DNA from: Microbacterium esteraromaticum
GTDB taxonomy: Bacteria; Actinomycetota; Actinomycetes; Actinomycetales; Microbacteriaceae
Assembly (NCBI RefSeq): GCF_900163815.1
Contig: NZ_FUKO01000006.1
Location: forward strand, 25,049-89,048
Reading direction: 5' to 3'
Length of the DNA: 64,000 nt
The notes beneath the pieces are model-generated. The model had not been told where the DNA came from and did not search any database. It saw only the letters and a list, made by a program, of their open reading frames with translations. The translations under genes and the position numbers were made by a program. The stretch's first letter is position 1. The number at the start of each line of letters is the position of its first letter. Of this stretch, positions 55,978 to 64,000 are shown one piece after another.

Positions 55978-56067
55978 AACTGATCGTACCGGAATCTGAG
56001 ACGATGAGACATCCCTCGACACTCATAGGTGAGAGACATACTGCGAACGACAGCGATCGGAACAGGA

Positions 56068-56625
56068 ATGCCGACGAACAACGAAGACCGCGAGTGGGCC
56101 GAACGGGCAGCATCCGGAGACCAGGATGCGTTCCGCGCGATCTATCGCGCTCACGTCAAGCCGGTGTACTGGATCGCCCACGGCATCCTCGGGTCGATCC
56201 CAGATGCCGAGGACATCGCTCAGGAGACCTTCGTGGTCGCCTGGCGGAAGCTGCCGGGTCTGCAACTGGCGGGCACCTCGCTTCTTCCGTGGCTGGCAAC
56301 GATCTGCCGCTTCCAGGCGGCCAATCGGCTGCGGGTGCTGCGGCGGGATCGCGCGAACACGGCGGATGCACTGGATGAGACGATCCCCGACACGGTGAGT
56401 GTCGAAGATCAGGTCATCTCCACCGCCCTCGCGGAGCGCATCGCCAGTGAGGTGGGCCTCCTCGACGAAATGGATCGTGCGATCTTCCGGCTCTGCGCAG
56501 TGGATGGCTATGCCTATCGGACCGCCGCGGAAGAACTGGGTGTCAGTCATGCGGTCGTTCGCAATCGTCTCTCCCGAGTGCGCACGCGCCTCCGCGGCGC
56601 GGTGAAGGAAGTGAGAGACGCATGA
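56068..56625 (+). CDS. ECF-type RNA polymerase sigma factor
   Basis: The 185-residue protein has sigma region 2 (DQDAFRAIYRAHVKPVYWIA, then AEDIAQETFVVAWRKL) and region 4 (LLDEMDRAIFRLCAVDGYAY then ELGVSHAVVRNRLSRVRTRL), with no region 1 or 3. It would guide polymerase to a small regulon. ATG 56068 is the likely start; GTG 56029 is an in-frame alternative. It overlaps the DUF4349 gene by ATGA, and that protein is its probable membrane partner. Confidence 0.88.
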   Translation: MPTNNEDREWAERAASGDQDAFRAIYRAHVKPVYWIAHGILGSIPDAEDIAQETFVVAWRKLPGLQLAGTSLLPWLATICRFQAANRLRVLRRDRANTADALDETIPDTVSVEDQVISTALAERIASEVGLLDEMDRAIFRLCAVDGYAYRTAAEELGVSHAVVRNRLSRVRTRLRGAVKEVRDA

Positions 56626-57713
56626 GCGAGAACACAGGCATCACGCTGCCACCGCTGAGCGACGACAGCATCGCCCGAATCGAGAGCGCTGTCTTCGACG
56701 AGATCGGCGACGAGGCTCCGACGCACGTCGCACCGCCCGTGGCAGCCGGTGCGCGGGTCGCGCATCGTCAGCGCCGCGGCTGGGCCACCGGGCTCGGCAT
56801 CGCCGCGGCCTTCGTCGGTGGCATCCTCATCGCACCACCTCTGCTGAACGCCGTCACGATGTCATCGATGGACGCTTCGTCTGGCGCGTACGCTCCCGCA
56901 GAACGCGGCCCGGGCGGTGCGTTCGAGAACGCACCCGAGATGTCGGCCGCCGACGGCGCCGCATCAGCGGATGCGTCGAGCGGGAGTGCCGGCGGCAGCG
57001 ACGTCACGGATGGTCGCGACATCATCACGACCGCCCAGGTCACCCTGCGCGTCGCGGATGTCGCAAAGGCGACGGATGCCATCACTGCGCTCGCGGCGAA
57101 GCATGACGGGTATGTCGAAGCAACAGACATCGGCTTCGCGCAGGGGTCATCGAGCGATTCCATGCCGGTGGAGCCGCGCGAAGCGGGCAGCGGCTGGATC
57201 AGCATCCGCGTTCCGGCCGACCAGCTCTCCGACGTCGTGCAGGCTGTCGGCGCCGACGGCGACGTGCTGCGGTCATCGATCTCGCGGCAGGACGTCACCT
57301 CCACCGCCGTGGACCTGCGAGCACGAGTGGATGCGCTGCAGGCGTCGGTAAAACGGCTGACCGAGCTCATGGCCAAGTCGGGCTCGGTCGGCGATCTGAT
57401 CGCGGCGGAGTCTGCGCTCAGCGAGCGTCAGGCCGAGCTGGAGAGCTACGAGCAGCAGCTGAAGGGCATCGATGAGCAGGTCGCGATGTCGACGGTGTCG
57501 ATCAATCTGACCGAGCACACAACGGCGACGACCGCCGACCCAGCCGGGTTCGGCGACGGACTGCTGGCCGGTTGGAACGGGCTGATCGTCTCATTGAACG
57601 CCCTTGTGGTGGCCGTCGGCTTCCTGCTCCCCTGGCTCGCCGTCGCAGGTGTCGTGTTGCTGATCGTCTGGCTGATCCGTCGGCGTCGCCGTGCAGCATC
57701 TGCCTCGAAGTAA
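56622..57713 (+). CDS. DUF4349 membrane protein, likely sigma-factor partner
   Basis: The 363-residue protein has a cytoplasmic N terminus (1-~48), a membrane helix (about 50-70), a Ser/Ala/Gly-rich linker, an extracytoplasmic DUF4349 domain (130-310: RDIITTAQVTLRVADVAKAT, GWISIRVPADQLSDVV, a coiled-coil helix) and a second membrane helix (about 320-350) with a short basic tail. Many anti-sigma factors share this one-helix-plus-sensor design. Role as anti-sigma is inferred from its ATGA overlap with the sigma gene; no zinc-binding HxxxCxxC motif is present. Confidence 0.75.
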   Translation: MSENTGITLPPLSDDSIARIESAVFDEIGDEAPTHVAPPVAAGARVAHRQRRGWATGLGIAAAFVGGILIAPPLLNAVTMSSMDASSGAYAPAERGPGGAFENAPEMSAADGAASADASSGSAGGSDVTDGRDIITTAQVTLRVADVAKATDAITALAAKHDGYVEATDIGFAQGSSSDSMPVEPREAGSGWISIRVPADQLSDVVQAVGADGDVLRSSISRQDVTSTAVDLRARVDALQASVKRLTELMAKSGSVGDLIAAESALSERQAELESYEQQLKGIDEQVAMSTVSINLTEHTTATTADPAGFGDGLLAGWNGLIVSLNALVVAVGFLLPWLAVAGVVLLIVWLIRRRRRAASASK

Positions 57714-57987
57714 CCATACTCTCGCACAGCTCAGCGAGGGGGCGACGTCTCTGAAGGTTCCCACCCTGTACGCAGCGCTTGAGCGACTGGAGCACAGCGG
57801 CCTCATCCACTCCGACGGCGAAGAAGTCGTGGACGGCAGGGCGCGTCGGTACTTCGCGATCACCGAGGCCGGATCCGAGACGCTTCGTGAAGAAGCTGCG
57901 CGCCTGGCGGTCAGGGTGCGAGTCGCCACGGAGCGTCTTGCCGCCGTCCGCGCGCGGCGTCGGCTTCGACAGGTTTCGCGCTGGTAG
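57691..57987 (+). pseudogene. PadR-family regulator, N-terminally truncated
   Basis: The 98-codon frame (GTG 57691) enters the PadR fold part-way: TLAQLSEGATSLKVPTLYAA, LERLEHSGLIHSDGEEVVDG and RARRYFAITEAGSETL match the second half of the winged helix and the C-terminal helix. The usual first ~30 residues (helix 1 and the HGYxI segment) are missing; the first 10 codons here instead overlap the end of the DUF4349 gene. A working DNA-binding domain is unlikely. No PadR N-terminal part was seen in the other frames upstream. Confidence 0.65.
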
Positions 57988-57997
57988 GCATCGCGTG

Positions 57998-59334
57998 ATG
58001 ACTCTCGAGACGCATTACCGTCGCCTGCTGCGCTGGTACCCGGCTTCATGGCGCGCCGTACACGGGGACGTGCTCATCGGGACGCTGATGGATGCTGCCG
58101 AGGCTGAGGGGCGCACCCGCCCCAGCGGTGCAGAGGCGCGGAGCATGATGCTGCACGGAATCGGTGAGCGCTTCACAGTGCGCGCTGCCCTGCTCGCGGC
58201 AGTTGGAGCACTCCCGTTCTCCTTCGCCGGAATCCTGGTGACTCTCGTCGGGCTCGACACAATCGCTCAGTTCGGCGGCGGGTGGGTGCCGCTTGCGCTG
58301 AACCTGCTGGTCGCAGCGCCACTGGCAACCATCGCCGCTCTGGCTCTGCCGCGCCACGCGGGGCTGCTCCGTCCCGACCGAGTGCTAGCAGTGCTGCTCC
58401 TGGCCGTCACGGCTTGGGCATGCGCTTTCTTGGCTGCATGGTCCTGGTCGGTCGGATTCGATGAGGCAGATGCCGGCCTGTTGCGCACCCCGTTCTCGCT
58501 GGCATTCGGTCCACTCTTCGTCGCCGGGTGGGCCATCGGCGGGCTGGCGTTCGCCCTGGCCGTGCTCGAACTCGGCCGGTCGTTGCCCCGCGGAATCCGC
58601 TGGGCGCCGCCCCTCGTGAGTGCGGTGATCGCTCCACCGGTGATCGGGCTCGCTGCGTACCCCCGTACTCCGGCTTTCTCGCAGGCACCGGGCTCTTGGT
58701 GATCAGCGCGGTAACGATTGCACGCCGAAGTCCTGGCAGCCCTCGCACCCCGGTGATCAACACAGCAAATCCAATCGACGGGAGACTGCGCCGTCACGCG
58801 GGCATCATCGCCCTCCTGAGCGTTGTTATCGGCGTGGCCTGTGCTGTTTTTGCGGTGCTGGGCAGCACTCTGATGCCGACGATCGATACGACTCGGGCGA
58901 TGCAGATCGGACTTGCTGCGGGAGCACTGGCCAGCATCCCTGTGCTGTATGCCGTCGCTCGGCTGCTTGCCGCGCGACGACCGCGACTACGGACGCAGCT
59001 CTGGTGCGGGATACTGCTGGTCGCGCTCGACATTGTCTGGCACGCCGTCGCGACACTCACGGGTGCACTGAGTTCCGGCGACCTGCCCTGGCCTCCAGTG
59101 ATTCTGGCCGCGGTAGGCATCGGAGTGGTCACTTTTGCACTGCTGCGCACGGCTCCCTCGCTGCGCTGGCTGCTCTCAAGCGCCCTTGTGCTGACCGCGC
59201 TCATCCCCCTGTGGGGTCTGCTGGTCATGGGCGGATTCATCGCGCCCTTCGCCGCCGTCGGCCTGGCGATCTGGTGCCTGCACAGCCGGAAGAGCACACG
59301 CCCGACATCCGGTCAGTTTGCTCAGATCTCTTGA
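57998..59334 (+). pseudogene. Multi-helix membrane protein broken by a frameshift
   Basis: The first part (57998-58702, 234 codons) starts MTLETHYRRLLRWYPASWRA and has several helices, then ends abruptly at TGA 58702. The second frame continues as FLAGTGLLVISAVTIARR and about four more helices to 59334. The junction is the run taccccc (58659-58665): one extra C would join the frames as AAYPPYSGFLAGTGLLVI, restoring a membrane helix. The product would be about 445 residues and follows a PadR gene, as is usual for such permease-like proteins. A GTG at 58698 could instead start a separate ORF. Confidence 0.6.
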
Positions 59335-59386
59335 TATTCCGCGGTATACAAGAACTCTTGTGAGTATTCGGCTTCGCCTCTAGCGT
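59332..59386 (+). promoter_or_regulatory. Promoter and palindromic operators of the ArsR-type gene
   Basis: TTGTGA (59358-59363) and TAGCGT (59381-59386), 17 nt apart, lie just before GTG 59394, so the mRNA is probably leaderless. A perfect inverted repeat ACAAGA-AC-TCTTGT (59348-59361) overlaps the -35 box, and a second near-palindrome centred on CCGCGG lies at 59332-59346. Both are candidates for autoregulation. Confidence 0.55.
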
Positions 59387-59393
59387 TGTCGAC

Positions 59394-59930
59394 GTGGAAG
59401 ACATCTCGGTCATCACGGCCATCACACACCCGCTCCGTCGGCGCATCGTCGATCGGCTGCTGCTGCACGGCGCCACCCAGGTCGGCGTGCTCGCCCGGGC
59501 ACTCGACGCGCAGGTCGGCAGCATCAGTCATCATCTGAGGATGCTGCAGAAGGCCGGCGTCGTCGAACAGGTCGATTCGCCGGACGGTGATCGTCGCGCC
59601 AGCTGGTGGCAGCTCGCGCGGAGATCGTTCAGCTGGTCATCCGCGGACTTCGAGTCCCCTGCGGATTCGCTGATCGCTCGAGAAGCGCAGCGCGCGAATG
59701 TGCGGAACCAGCTGGATCGCCTGCAGCGCTGGTATCGCGTCTCGGCGCAGAGCGACGTCGAGGGCTTCAGCACCGACACGCTGGCGTGGGCGACCTCCGA
59801 GGAGCTGAACGAGCTGCAGCACCGGCTGACCTCTCTGCTCGATGAGTGGAAGGCCGGGATCGACCGCACGGACGGCGAAGAGCGCCTGCCGGTCTACTTC
59901 TTCGCGCACGGCTTCCCGACCGAGGTGTGA
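59394..59930 (+). CDS. ArsR-like winged-helix transcriptional regulator
   Basis: The 178-residue protein has an N-terminal winged helix (AITHPLRRRIVDRLLLHGAT, LARALDAQVGSISHHLRMLQ, KAGVVEQVDS) and a C-terminal helical part with Trp/Ser and Gln-Leu-rich segments. It lacks ArsR metal-binding Cys. GTG 59394 is the start by promoter spacing. The MFS gene begins 1 nt after its stop, so the pair is an operon and the regulator probably controls the exporter. Confidence 0.82.
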   Translation: MEDISVITAITHPLRRRIVDRLLLHGATQVGVLARALDAQVGSISHHLRMLQKAGVVEQVDSPDGDRRASWWQLARRSFSWSSADFESPADSLIAREAQRANVRNQLDRLQRWYRVSAQSDVEGFSTDTLAWATSEELNELQHRLTSLLDEWKAGIDRTDGEERLPVYFFAHGFPTEV

Positions 59931-59931
59931 G

Positions 59932-61179
59932 ATGACGACGAGCGAGACTCGGATGCTGCGCCGTCCGCCCGCTTTCCGGAGGGACCGCCTGGTGCAGGCG
60001 TGGCTGACCATCAAGGCGGTTTCGGATGCCGGTGATGCGATCTTCCTGATCGCGTTCGCCTGGACCGCCGTGCAGATCGCTTCTCCCGCCATGGCCGGGC
60101 TGGTCGTGGCCGCGGGCACGCTCCCACGCGCCATTCTGCTGCTGATCGGTGGCGCCTATGCGGATCGCGCGGATGCCAGACGACTGATGGTGCTGTTCAA
60201 TGTGCTGCGGATCGTGGTGCTGATCACGGTCACAGTCTGGTGCCTTGCGACGACACCCACCGTGGCGCTGCTGCTGGCGGCAAGCGTCGCTTTTGGACTG
60301 TGCGACGCGCTCTTCGAACCGGCCGCCGGAACCATGCCCCGACAACTCGTGGACGTCGCGGATCTGCCCGCATACTCTGCGCTCAGCCAGACGCTCTCAC
60401 GGCTGGGCACAATGGCGGGTTCGGCGATCGGCGGATTTGTCGTCGCAGCCTACGGCATCTCCGGCAGCGCCGGCCTGAACACTGTCACCTACGCGGTGGT
60501 CGTCGTCTTCATCGCGCTGTGGCTGCGCCCGCGCTTCGCCCTTCCCCGCGCGACCGCCCAGCAGAGCGTGCTGCGCGATGTCGCCGACGGCTTCCGGCAT
60601 CTCGGCCGGGAGCGAGCCACGCGGACGCTCGTGATCGCCCTGTCCGGGCTGAACCTGGCTGTCGGGCCCGCAATCTCGATCGGTTTGCCCCTGCAGGCGA
60701 CTGCTCGGGGCTGGGGCGCCGGCGCCGTCGGCGTGTTCGAGGCGCTGGTCGGCGGAGGGGCGATGATCGGTGCGCTGGTGGTGGTGCGGTGGAGGCCGCG
60801 GCGCGAGGCGGTGGGCGGGTTCACCGCGCTGATCGTGCAGGGCCTGGCGATCGTCGCGCTCGGCACCGGCTCTCCAACCTTGGTGGGCGTCGGATGCCTC
60901 GTGGTCGGACTCACCGCCGGCTTCGCGTCGGTGCTGCTGGGTTCGACCTTCGCCGCGACGGCGGCTCCCGACCACCTCGGCCGGCTCGGGTCGATCCTGC
61001 GGCTGGGGGATGACTGTCTGATGCCTGTTGCCATGTCCGTGTTCGGGCTGCTCGCCAGCATCCTCCCTCTGTTCACACCTTTCGCGCTATACGGCGCGGC
61101 GATGGCGCTGCTGATGATCGTGCCGCTGCGCAACCCGCAGATCCGCGGGCTCATGCTGTCAAGCCCTGTCGAAACGTGA
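59932..61179 (+). CDS. MFS transporter
   Basis: The 415-residue protein has about 12 membrane helices and the MFS signature in GGAYADRADARRLMVLFNVL (loop 2-3) and AVAFGLCDALFEPA-like SVAFGLCDALFEPAAGTMPR, found in the MFS_3/enterobactin-exporter-like group. It is probably a drug or metabolite efflux pump; substrate unknown. RBS: GAGGTG overlaps the regulator's stop. Confidence 0.85.
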   Translation: MTTSETRMLRRPPAFRRDRLVQAWLTIKAVSDAGDAIFLIAFAWTAVQIASPAMAGLVVAAGTLPRAILLLIGGAYADRADARRLMVLFNVLRIVVLITVTVWCLATTPTVALLLAASVAFGLCDALFEPAAGTMPRQLVDVADLPAYSALSQTLSRLGTMAGSAIGGFVVAAYGISGSAGLNTVTYAVVVVFIALWLRPRFALPRATAQQSVLRDVADGFRHLGRERATRTLVIALSGLNLAVGPAISIGLPLQATARGWGAGAVGVFEALVGGGAMIGALVVVRWRPRREAVGGFTALIVQGLAIVALGTGSPTLVGVGCLVVGLTAGFASVLLGSTFAATAAPDHLGRLGSILRLGDDCLMPVAMSVFGLLASILPLFTPFALYGAAMALLMIVPLRNPQIRGLMLSSPVET

Positions 61180-61190
61180 CCGGCCCCGGA

Positions 61191-61196
61191 TAGCCT
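61191..61196 (+). promoter_or_regulatory. -10 box of the SDR gene
   Basis: TAGCCT lies 7 nt before ATG 61204, a leaderless layout that separates this gene from the MFS operon. Confidence 0.45.
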
Positions 61197-61203
61197 TCCG
61201 GGC

Positions 61204-62010
61204 ATGATGTCAGACGCATTCCTCCCCCGCCACGCCATCGTCACAGCCTCGGACTCCGGTATCGGCGCCGCGACGGCCGTGGCTCTCGCCGCCGCCGGAA
61301 TGGATGTCGGCATCACCTGGCACGAGGATCAGGAGGGTGCTGAGCGTACGGCCGAGGTGGTGCGCTCACGGGGCCAGCGTGCCGTGGTCGCGCGCTTCGA
61401 CGCGACGGAGTTCGATGCCGTGCCCGGTGTCATCGACAATCTCCGGGAGAGGCTGGGCGGACTTGACGTGTTCGTGAACAACGCGGGGGCGAGCACCCCG
61501 CGTTCGGTGCTGGAGATTCCAATGACGGAATGGCTGGGCACGATGGCGTTGAACGTCGACGGGGCGTTCCTCGGGATGCAGACCGCAGCGCGGCACATGG
61601 TGCAGGCCGGTTCGGGAGGGCGGCTGATCGCGGTGACCAGCGTGCATGCGCATCAGCCGCGGGTCGGGCTCGCTGCGTACATCGCGGCCAAGCATGCGCT
61701 CTCCGGACTCATCAAGACAATGGCGCAGGAGCTCGGTCGTCACGGCATCACGTCGAACGCCGTTGCCCCCGGCGAGATCGCGACGGCGGCCAGCGGGCGC
61801 ACATCAGAGGACGCCGACCGCACGCATCGGCCCGGCATCCCTCTGGGCCGGCCAGGGAAGGCCGAGGAGGTGGCGGCGGTGATCGCCTTCCTCGCCTCAC
61901 CTGCTTCCAGCTATGTGACCGGCGCCGATTGGCCGGTGGACGGCGGGATGCTGCAGATGGGCCCCGAGGCCGGCTCGGGTCTACCGGACGACTCGTGGCG
62001 CGACCTCTGA
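61204..62010 (+). CDS. Short-chain dehydrogenase/reductase
   Basis: The 268-residue protein has the cofactor motif AIVTASDSGIGAATAVALAA (TGxxxGxG variant with Ala-Ser), the NNAG motif in VFVNNAGAS, catalytic Ser in LIAVTSVHAHQPR, and YIAAK (Tyr-x3-Lys). The Arg-rich helix after the first strand suggests NADP(H). The final VTGADWPVDGGMLQMG is usual for classical SDRs. Substrate unknown. Confidence 0.88.
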   Translation: MMSDAFLPRHAIVTASDSGIGAATAVALAAAGMDVGITWHEDQEGAERTAEVVRSRGQRAVVARFDATEFDAVPGVIDNLRERLGGLDVFVNNAGASTPRSVLEIPMTEWLGTMALNVDGAFLGMQTAARHMVQAGSGGRLIAVTSVHAHQPRVGLAAYIAAKHALSGLIKTMAQELGRHGITSNAVAPGEIATAASGRTSEDADRTHRPGIPLGRPGKAEEVAAVIAFLASPASSYVTGADWPVDGGMLQMGPEAGSGLPDDSWRDL

Positions 62011-62122
62011 CGTCGGTACGGGTCCGAACCATAGCGGACGACGCGGGTGCATCAGTGCCCAACCGCGCTGATGTGCCAGAGACGCGCCAGCCGCATAGAC
62101 AGAGCGGCGCGGGCGATGCCGG

Positions 62123-63625
62123 TCAGAAAGGTGCGAGCAGTGATTCGGGAACGGTGACCCACGGGTCGGCAGTTCGCTCGCCTGCGTCGGAGTCGTCGGG
62201 CGCGCCGCTCGGGCGGTCGGGGGCTGTGTCGTCGGTAAAGGTGACGGTGTTCGGCGATGGCGGCTTGTCGATGTAGACGCGTCGGGTGGGACTGGTCCAT
62301 TCCAGGAGCCCATCACCGAGTTGTCGGAGGTGCCAGGGCGAGTGGTGTTTGAGAACGTGGTGCCGCCGACATAGGACGGCGAGGTTGTCGTCATCGGTGG
62401 GCCCGCCGAAGGCTGCGTCTTTGGTGTGGTCGAGGTCGCTCTGACGTGCGGGCATGCCGCAGCCAGGGAAACGACAGCGTTGATCGCGGCCGACCAGATG
62501 TCGTTTCAGCGCCTCGGACGGCCGGTAGCGATCAACGGCGAGCACGCCGCCCGTGATGGGGTGCGTGAGCACTCGATCCCAGCCACTGGCGGCGCCGGCA
62601 AGCTTTCGCGCGGTGCCCGGGTCGATCGGACAGCGTCCGTCCAGCTCGGCCTCGGGCCCACCCTCGCTCATCAGGCTGGTCACCGGGACGGTCACGCTGA
62701 TGTTCGCGGTGATTGCCGACAGCAGCCCATCGGCGGTGTCATGCCCGCCAGGTACCCCTGTCAGCAGCAGGTCGAGCGCCAGATCCGCCCGCGTCTGCGA
62801 CAGCGTTCGCGGATCGATCGTGCCACGAGCATCATGCGTGGGGTGGTCGGCATCCGTGCGGCAACCGGATTCACCGCGCTCCGCGCCCGCATCGGCGGCG
62901 CCATAACCTTCGTCTGCGCACCCGTGATCAGCGACTGCGTCGCCCGCACTGGGGCAATCGGCGGGACCTGGATTGTTGCCCGCGCGGGCAACAGCTTTCG
63001 CCATTGCGGTGAGTCGCTCGAACGCACCGTGCACGAGGGCGGCCGGACCCAGGATGCCGAGTTCGGCCATACCTTCGCCTTGATCCTTCACCCACACGCT
63101 TCGTGACTGACGCGCCTGTGCGTGCCGCTCATCCATCGACCGCGGCTGGTACTGCTGCGCCAGGCGCTGCGCGATCGGACGCAACCGGTTCGGGGACTCG
63201 TCCTCAGCGAACTCCAGCACTCGTTCCGCATACGCCGCGCGCGCCCGGACGTCATCGATGTACAGCCCGGCGTCGGCGATCACTCTGGAGCGCCCTGCAC
63301 TGATCCGCCCTGCCCCTTGCGCCGCCCAGACGGCTGGGAAGCGCTCCACCTTCAGATCAGCATCCGCCATCCGACGCTGGATCGTGCGGTCGCTGACCCG
63401 CAGCGCTGTTGCCAGTTCCGCCGACACGGAACGCAGTGTCAGATCAGCAGCATCCGCACCGCCTGCATCCTCGGCCATCGACAGCGCCAGCCGGTTCGCC
63501 AGTGTCAGCACCCCATCCCGCGCGGCCTGCATCCCATCGATCGAGCGCTCGATGTCGCGCGCCATCGTTACCAACGCATCGAGCACATCCATCTGCTCGT
63601 CCGAGGCGGCCACCATTGCGTTCAT
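62123..63625 (-). CDS. DUF222 / HNH endonuclease (13E12-repeat family)
   Basis: The 500-residue protein has an N-terminal DUF222 domain (about 1-330, with LALSMAEDAGGADAADLTLR and SARTIQRRM-like RVSDRTIQRRMADADLKVER) and a C-terminal HNH nuclease with CRFPGCGMPARQSDLDHT then DDDNLAVLCRRHHVLKHH. Such multicopy genes are common in Actinobacteria and Microbacteriaceae genomes. Their role is unknown; phage or plasmid interaction is suspected. ATG 63625 was chosen because an upstream extension is non-homologous; GATACT lies 6 nt before it. An Asp/Ala/Gly-rich linker interrupts the DUF222 domain. Confidence 0.85.
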   Translation of the reverse strand: MNAMVAASDEQMDVLDALVTMARDIERSIDGMQAARDGVLTLANRLALSMAEDAGGADAADLTLRSVSAELATALRVSDRTIQRRMADADLKVERFPAVWAAQGAGRISAGRSRVIADAGLYIDDVRARAAYAERVLEFAEDESPNRLRPIAQRLAQQYQPRSMDERHAQARQSRSVWVKDQGEGMAELGILGPAALVHGAFERLTAMAKAVARAGNNPGPADCPSAGDAVADHGCADEGYGAADAGAERGESGCRTDADHPTHDARGTIDPRTLSQTRADLALDLLLTGVPGGHDTADGLLSAITANISVTVPVTSLMSEGGPEAELDGRCPIDPGTARKLAGAASGWDRVLTHPITGGVLAVDRYRPSEALKRHLVGRDQRCRFPGCGMPARQSDLDHTKDAAFGGPTDDDNLAVLCRRHHVLKHHSPWHLRQLGDGLLEWTSPTRRVYIDKPPSPNTVTFTDDTAPDRPSGAPDDSDAGERTADPWVTVPESLLAPF

Positions 63626-64000
63626 AGCACCAGTATCCGAGGGGCCACCGACATTGCACGGCCAGATCCGGTACGAAAAGGGGCCTTGAAGAAAACGGAG
63701 ATGTAACGAAGAGAAGAAGTACCCGATCGCCGTCGCGACAACGGATGACCCTGCCACCACTATCGCGGTCAGCGACGGCGCTGTGGTGCTGGCTGCTGCG
63801 GTGAGCCAAGATGGGCCATGCCGTCTCGTAGTCATGACGGGCATTTGCGGGAGGCGCTCCTAGCGCTGGCGCTGGACCACGCCGAGAACAATTGTTTGCG
63901 GCAGAGTCGCAGGACGATTCGCAGCTGACACGGGCCCCGAAAACGCGGGCTATAGGCCAAAAGGAGTGGATGGGATCTTGATCTAGGCGCGTGTTTCTGC
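63626..64000. other. Region with no recognisable gene
   Basis: This stretch holds the likely promoter of the HNH gene at its left edge. Short open frames overlap here but have no family-like sequence. The right end has a small repeat-like segment (gggccccgaaaacgcggg) that is not clearly a terminator. A gene may begin beyond the window. Confidence 0.4.

Noticed and set aside
57691..57987. PadR frame as an intact small regulator
   Set aside because: It lacks the first third of the winged helix, so it was listed as truncated.
1..64000. tRNA, rRNA, tmRNA or 4.5S RNA genes
   Set aside because: I looked for tRNA-like cloverleaf signals and for rRNA in the intergenic gaps and saw none; this was by eye only, and a tRNAscan run would settle it.

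Overview
The window is chromosomal DNA from a high-GC actinobacterium, most likely Microbacterium or a close relative in Microbacteriaceae. The evidence is the base composition, the frequent gcatcc/ggatgc hexamer, many apparently leaderless genes with a TANNNT box 6-7 nt before the start codon, and the housekeeping gene order (rpsB-tsf-pyrH-frr-cdsA; rplS-lepB-rnhB-DUF2469-yraN-comM-dprA-xerC; rpsP-khpA-rimM-trmD; smc-ftsY; leuCD-murA-plsC-gpsA-ddl-thiL). It is mostly core genome. I see no rRNA, tRNA, CRISPR array, prophage or insertion sequence.

Layout. 0-3 kb: AI-2E-type permease, an esterase-like hydrolase, a small zinc-ribbon-like protein and a secreted lytic-transglycosylase-like protein. 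3-8 kb, minus strand: rpsB, tsf, pyrH, frr, cdsA and a DivIVA-like protein. 8.4-15.4 kb: a secreted M23 peptidase, then the minus-strand series from rplS to xerC. 15.5-20 kb: map, a methyltransferase gene flanked on both sides by a ~90 bp palindromic repeat, and the rpsP-trmD cluster. 20-27.7 kb: a YbdK-type glutamate-cysteine ligase, a SorC-type regulator, glpD-glpK, and a hydrolase fused to about eight membrane helices. The same inverted repeat (TGCAC-N4-GTGCA) lies before glpD and before the fusion gene, which suggests one regulon. 27.7-36.7 kb: ffh, a TetR regulator with a palindromic candidate operator just before lipB-lipA, a DUF2004 protein, ftsY and smc.

36.8-40.9 kb is the least familiar part. 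A strong promoter precedes a 32-codon leader ORF, a structured gap, a small unknown protein, two coupled paralogous double-GNAT acetyltransferases, and then a separate membrane protein with a leucine-repeat-like N terminus and an HExxH motif. 40.9-54.7 kb returns to core genes: mutM, rnc, rpmF, yceD, coaD, recG, rsmD, thiL, a DUF3515 lipoprotein, ddl, gpsA (95 nt overlap with ddl), plsC, murA, leuD and leuC. A 16-codon leucine leader peptide sits upstream of leuC. terC (54.85-55.84 kb) carries what looks like a yybP-ykoY manganese riboswitch with a visible RBS-masking switch.

56-62 kb is accessory: an ECF-type sigma factor with a DUF4349 membrane protein, a 5'-truncated PadR gene, a membrane protein broken by a one-base frameshift at a C tract, an ArsR-type regulator with an MFS exporter, and a short-chain dehydrogenase. 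The window ends with a DUF222/HNH endonuclease gene and 375 bp in which I see no gene.

Product names rest on motifs read directly and recalled family knowledge; no database search was run. Start sites were chosen from visible Shine-Dalgarno sequences, stop/start overlaps or TANNNT spacing, and some could be off by a few codons.
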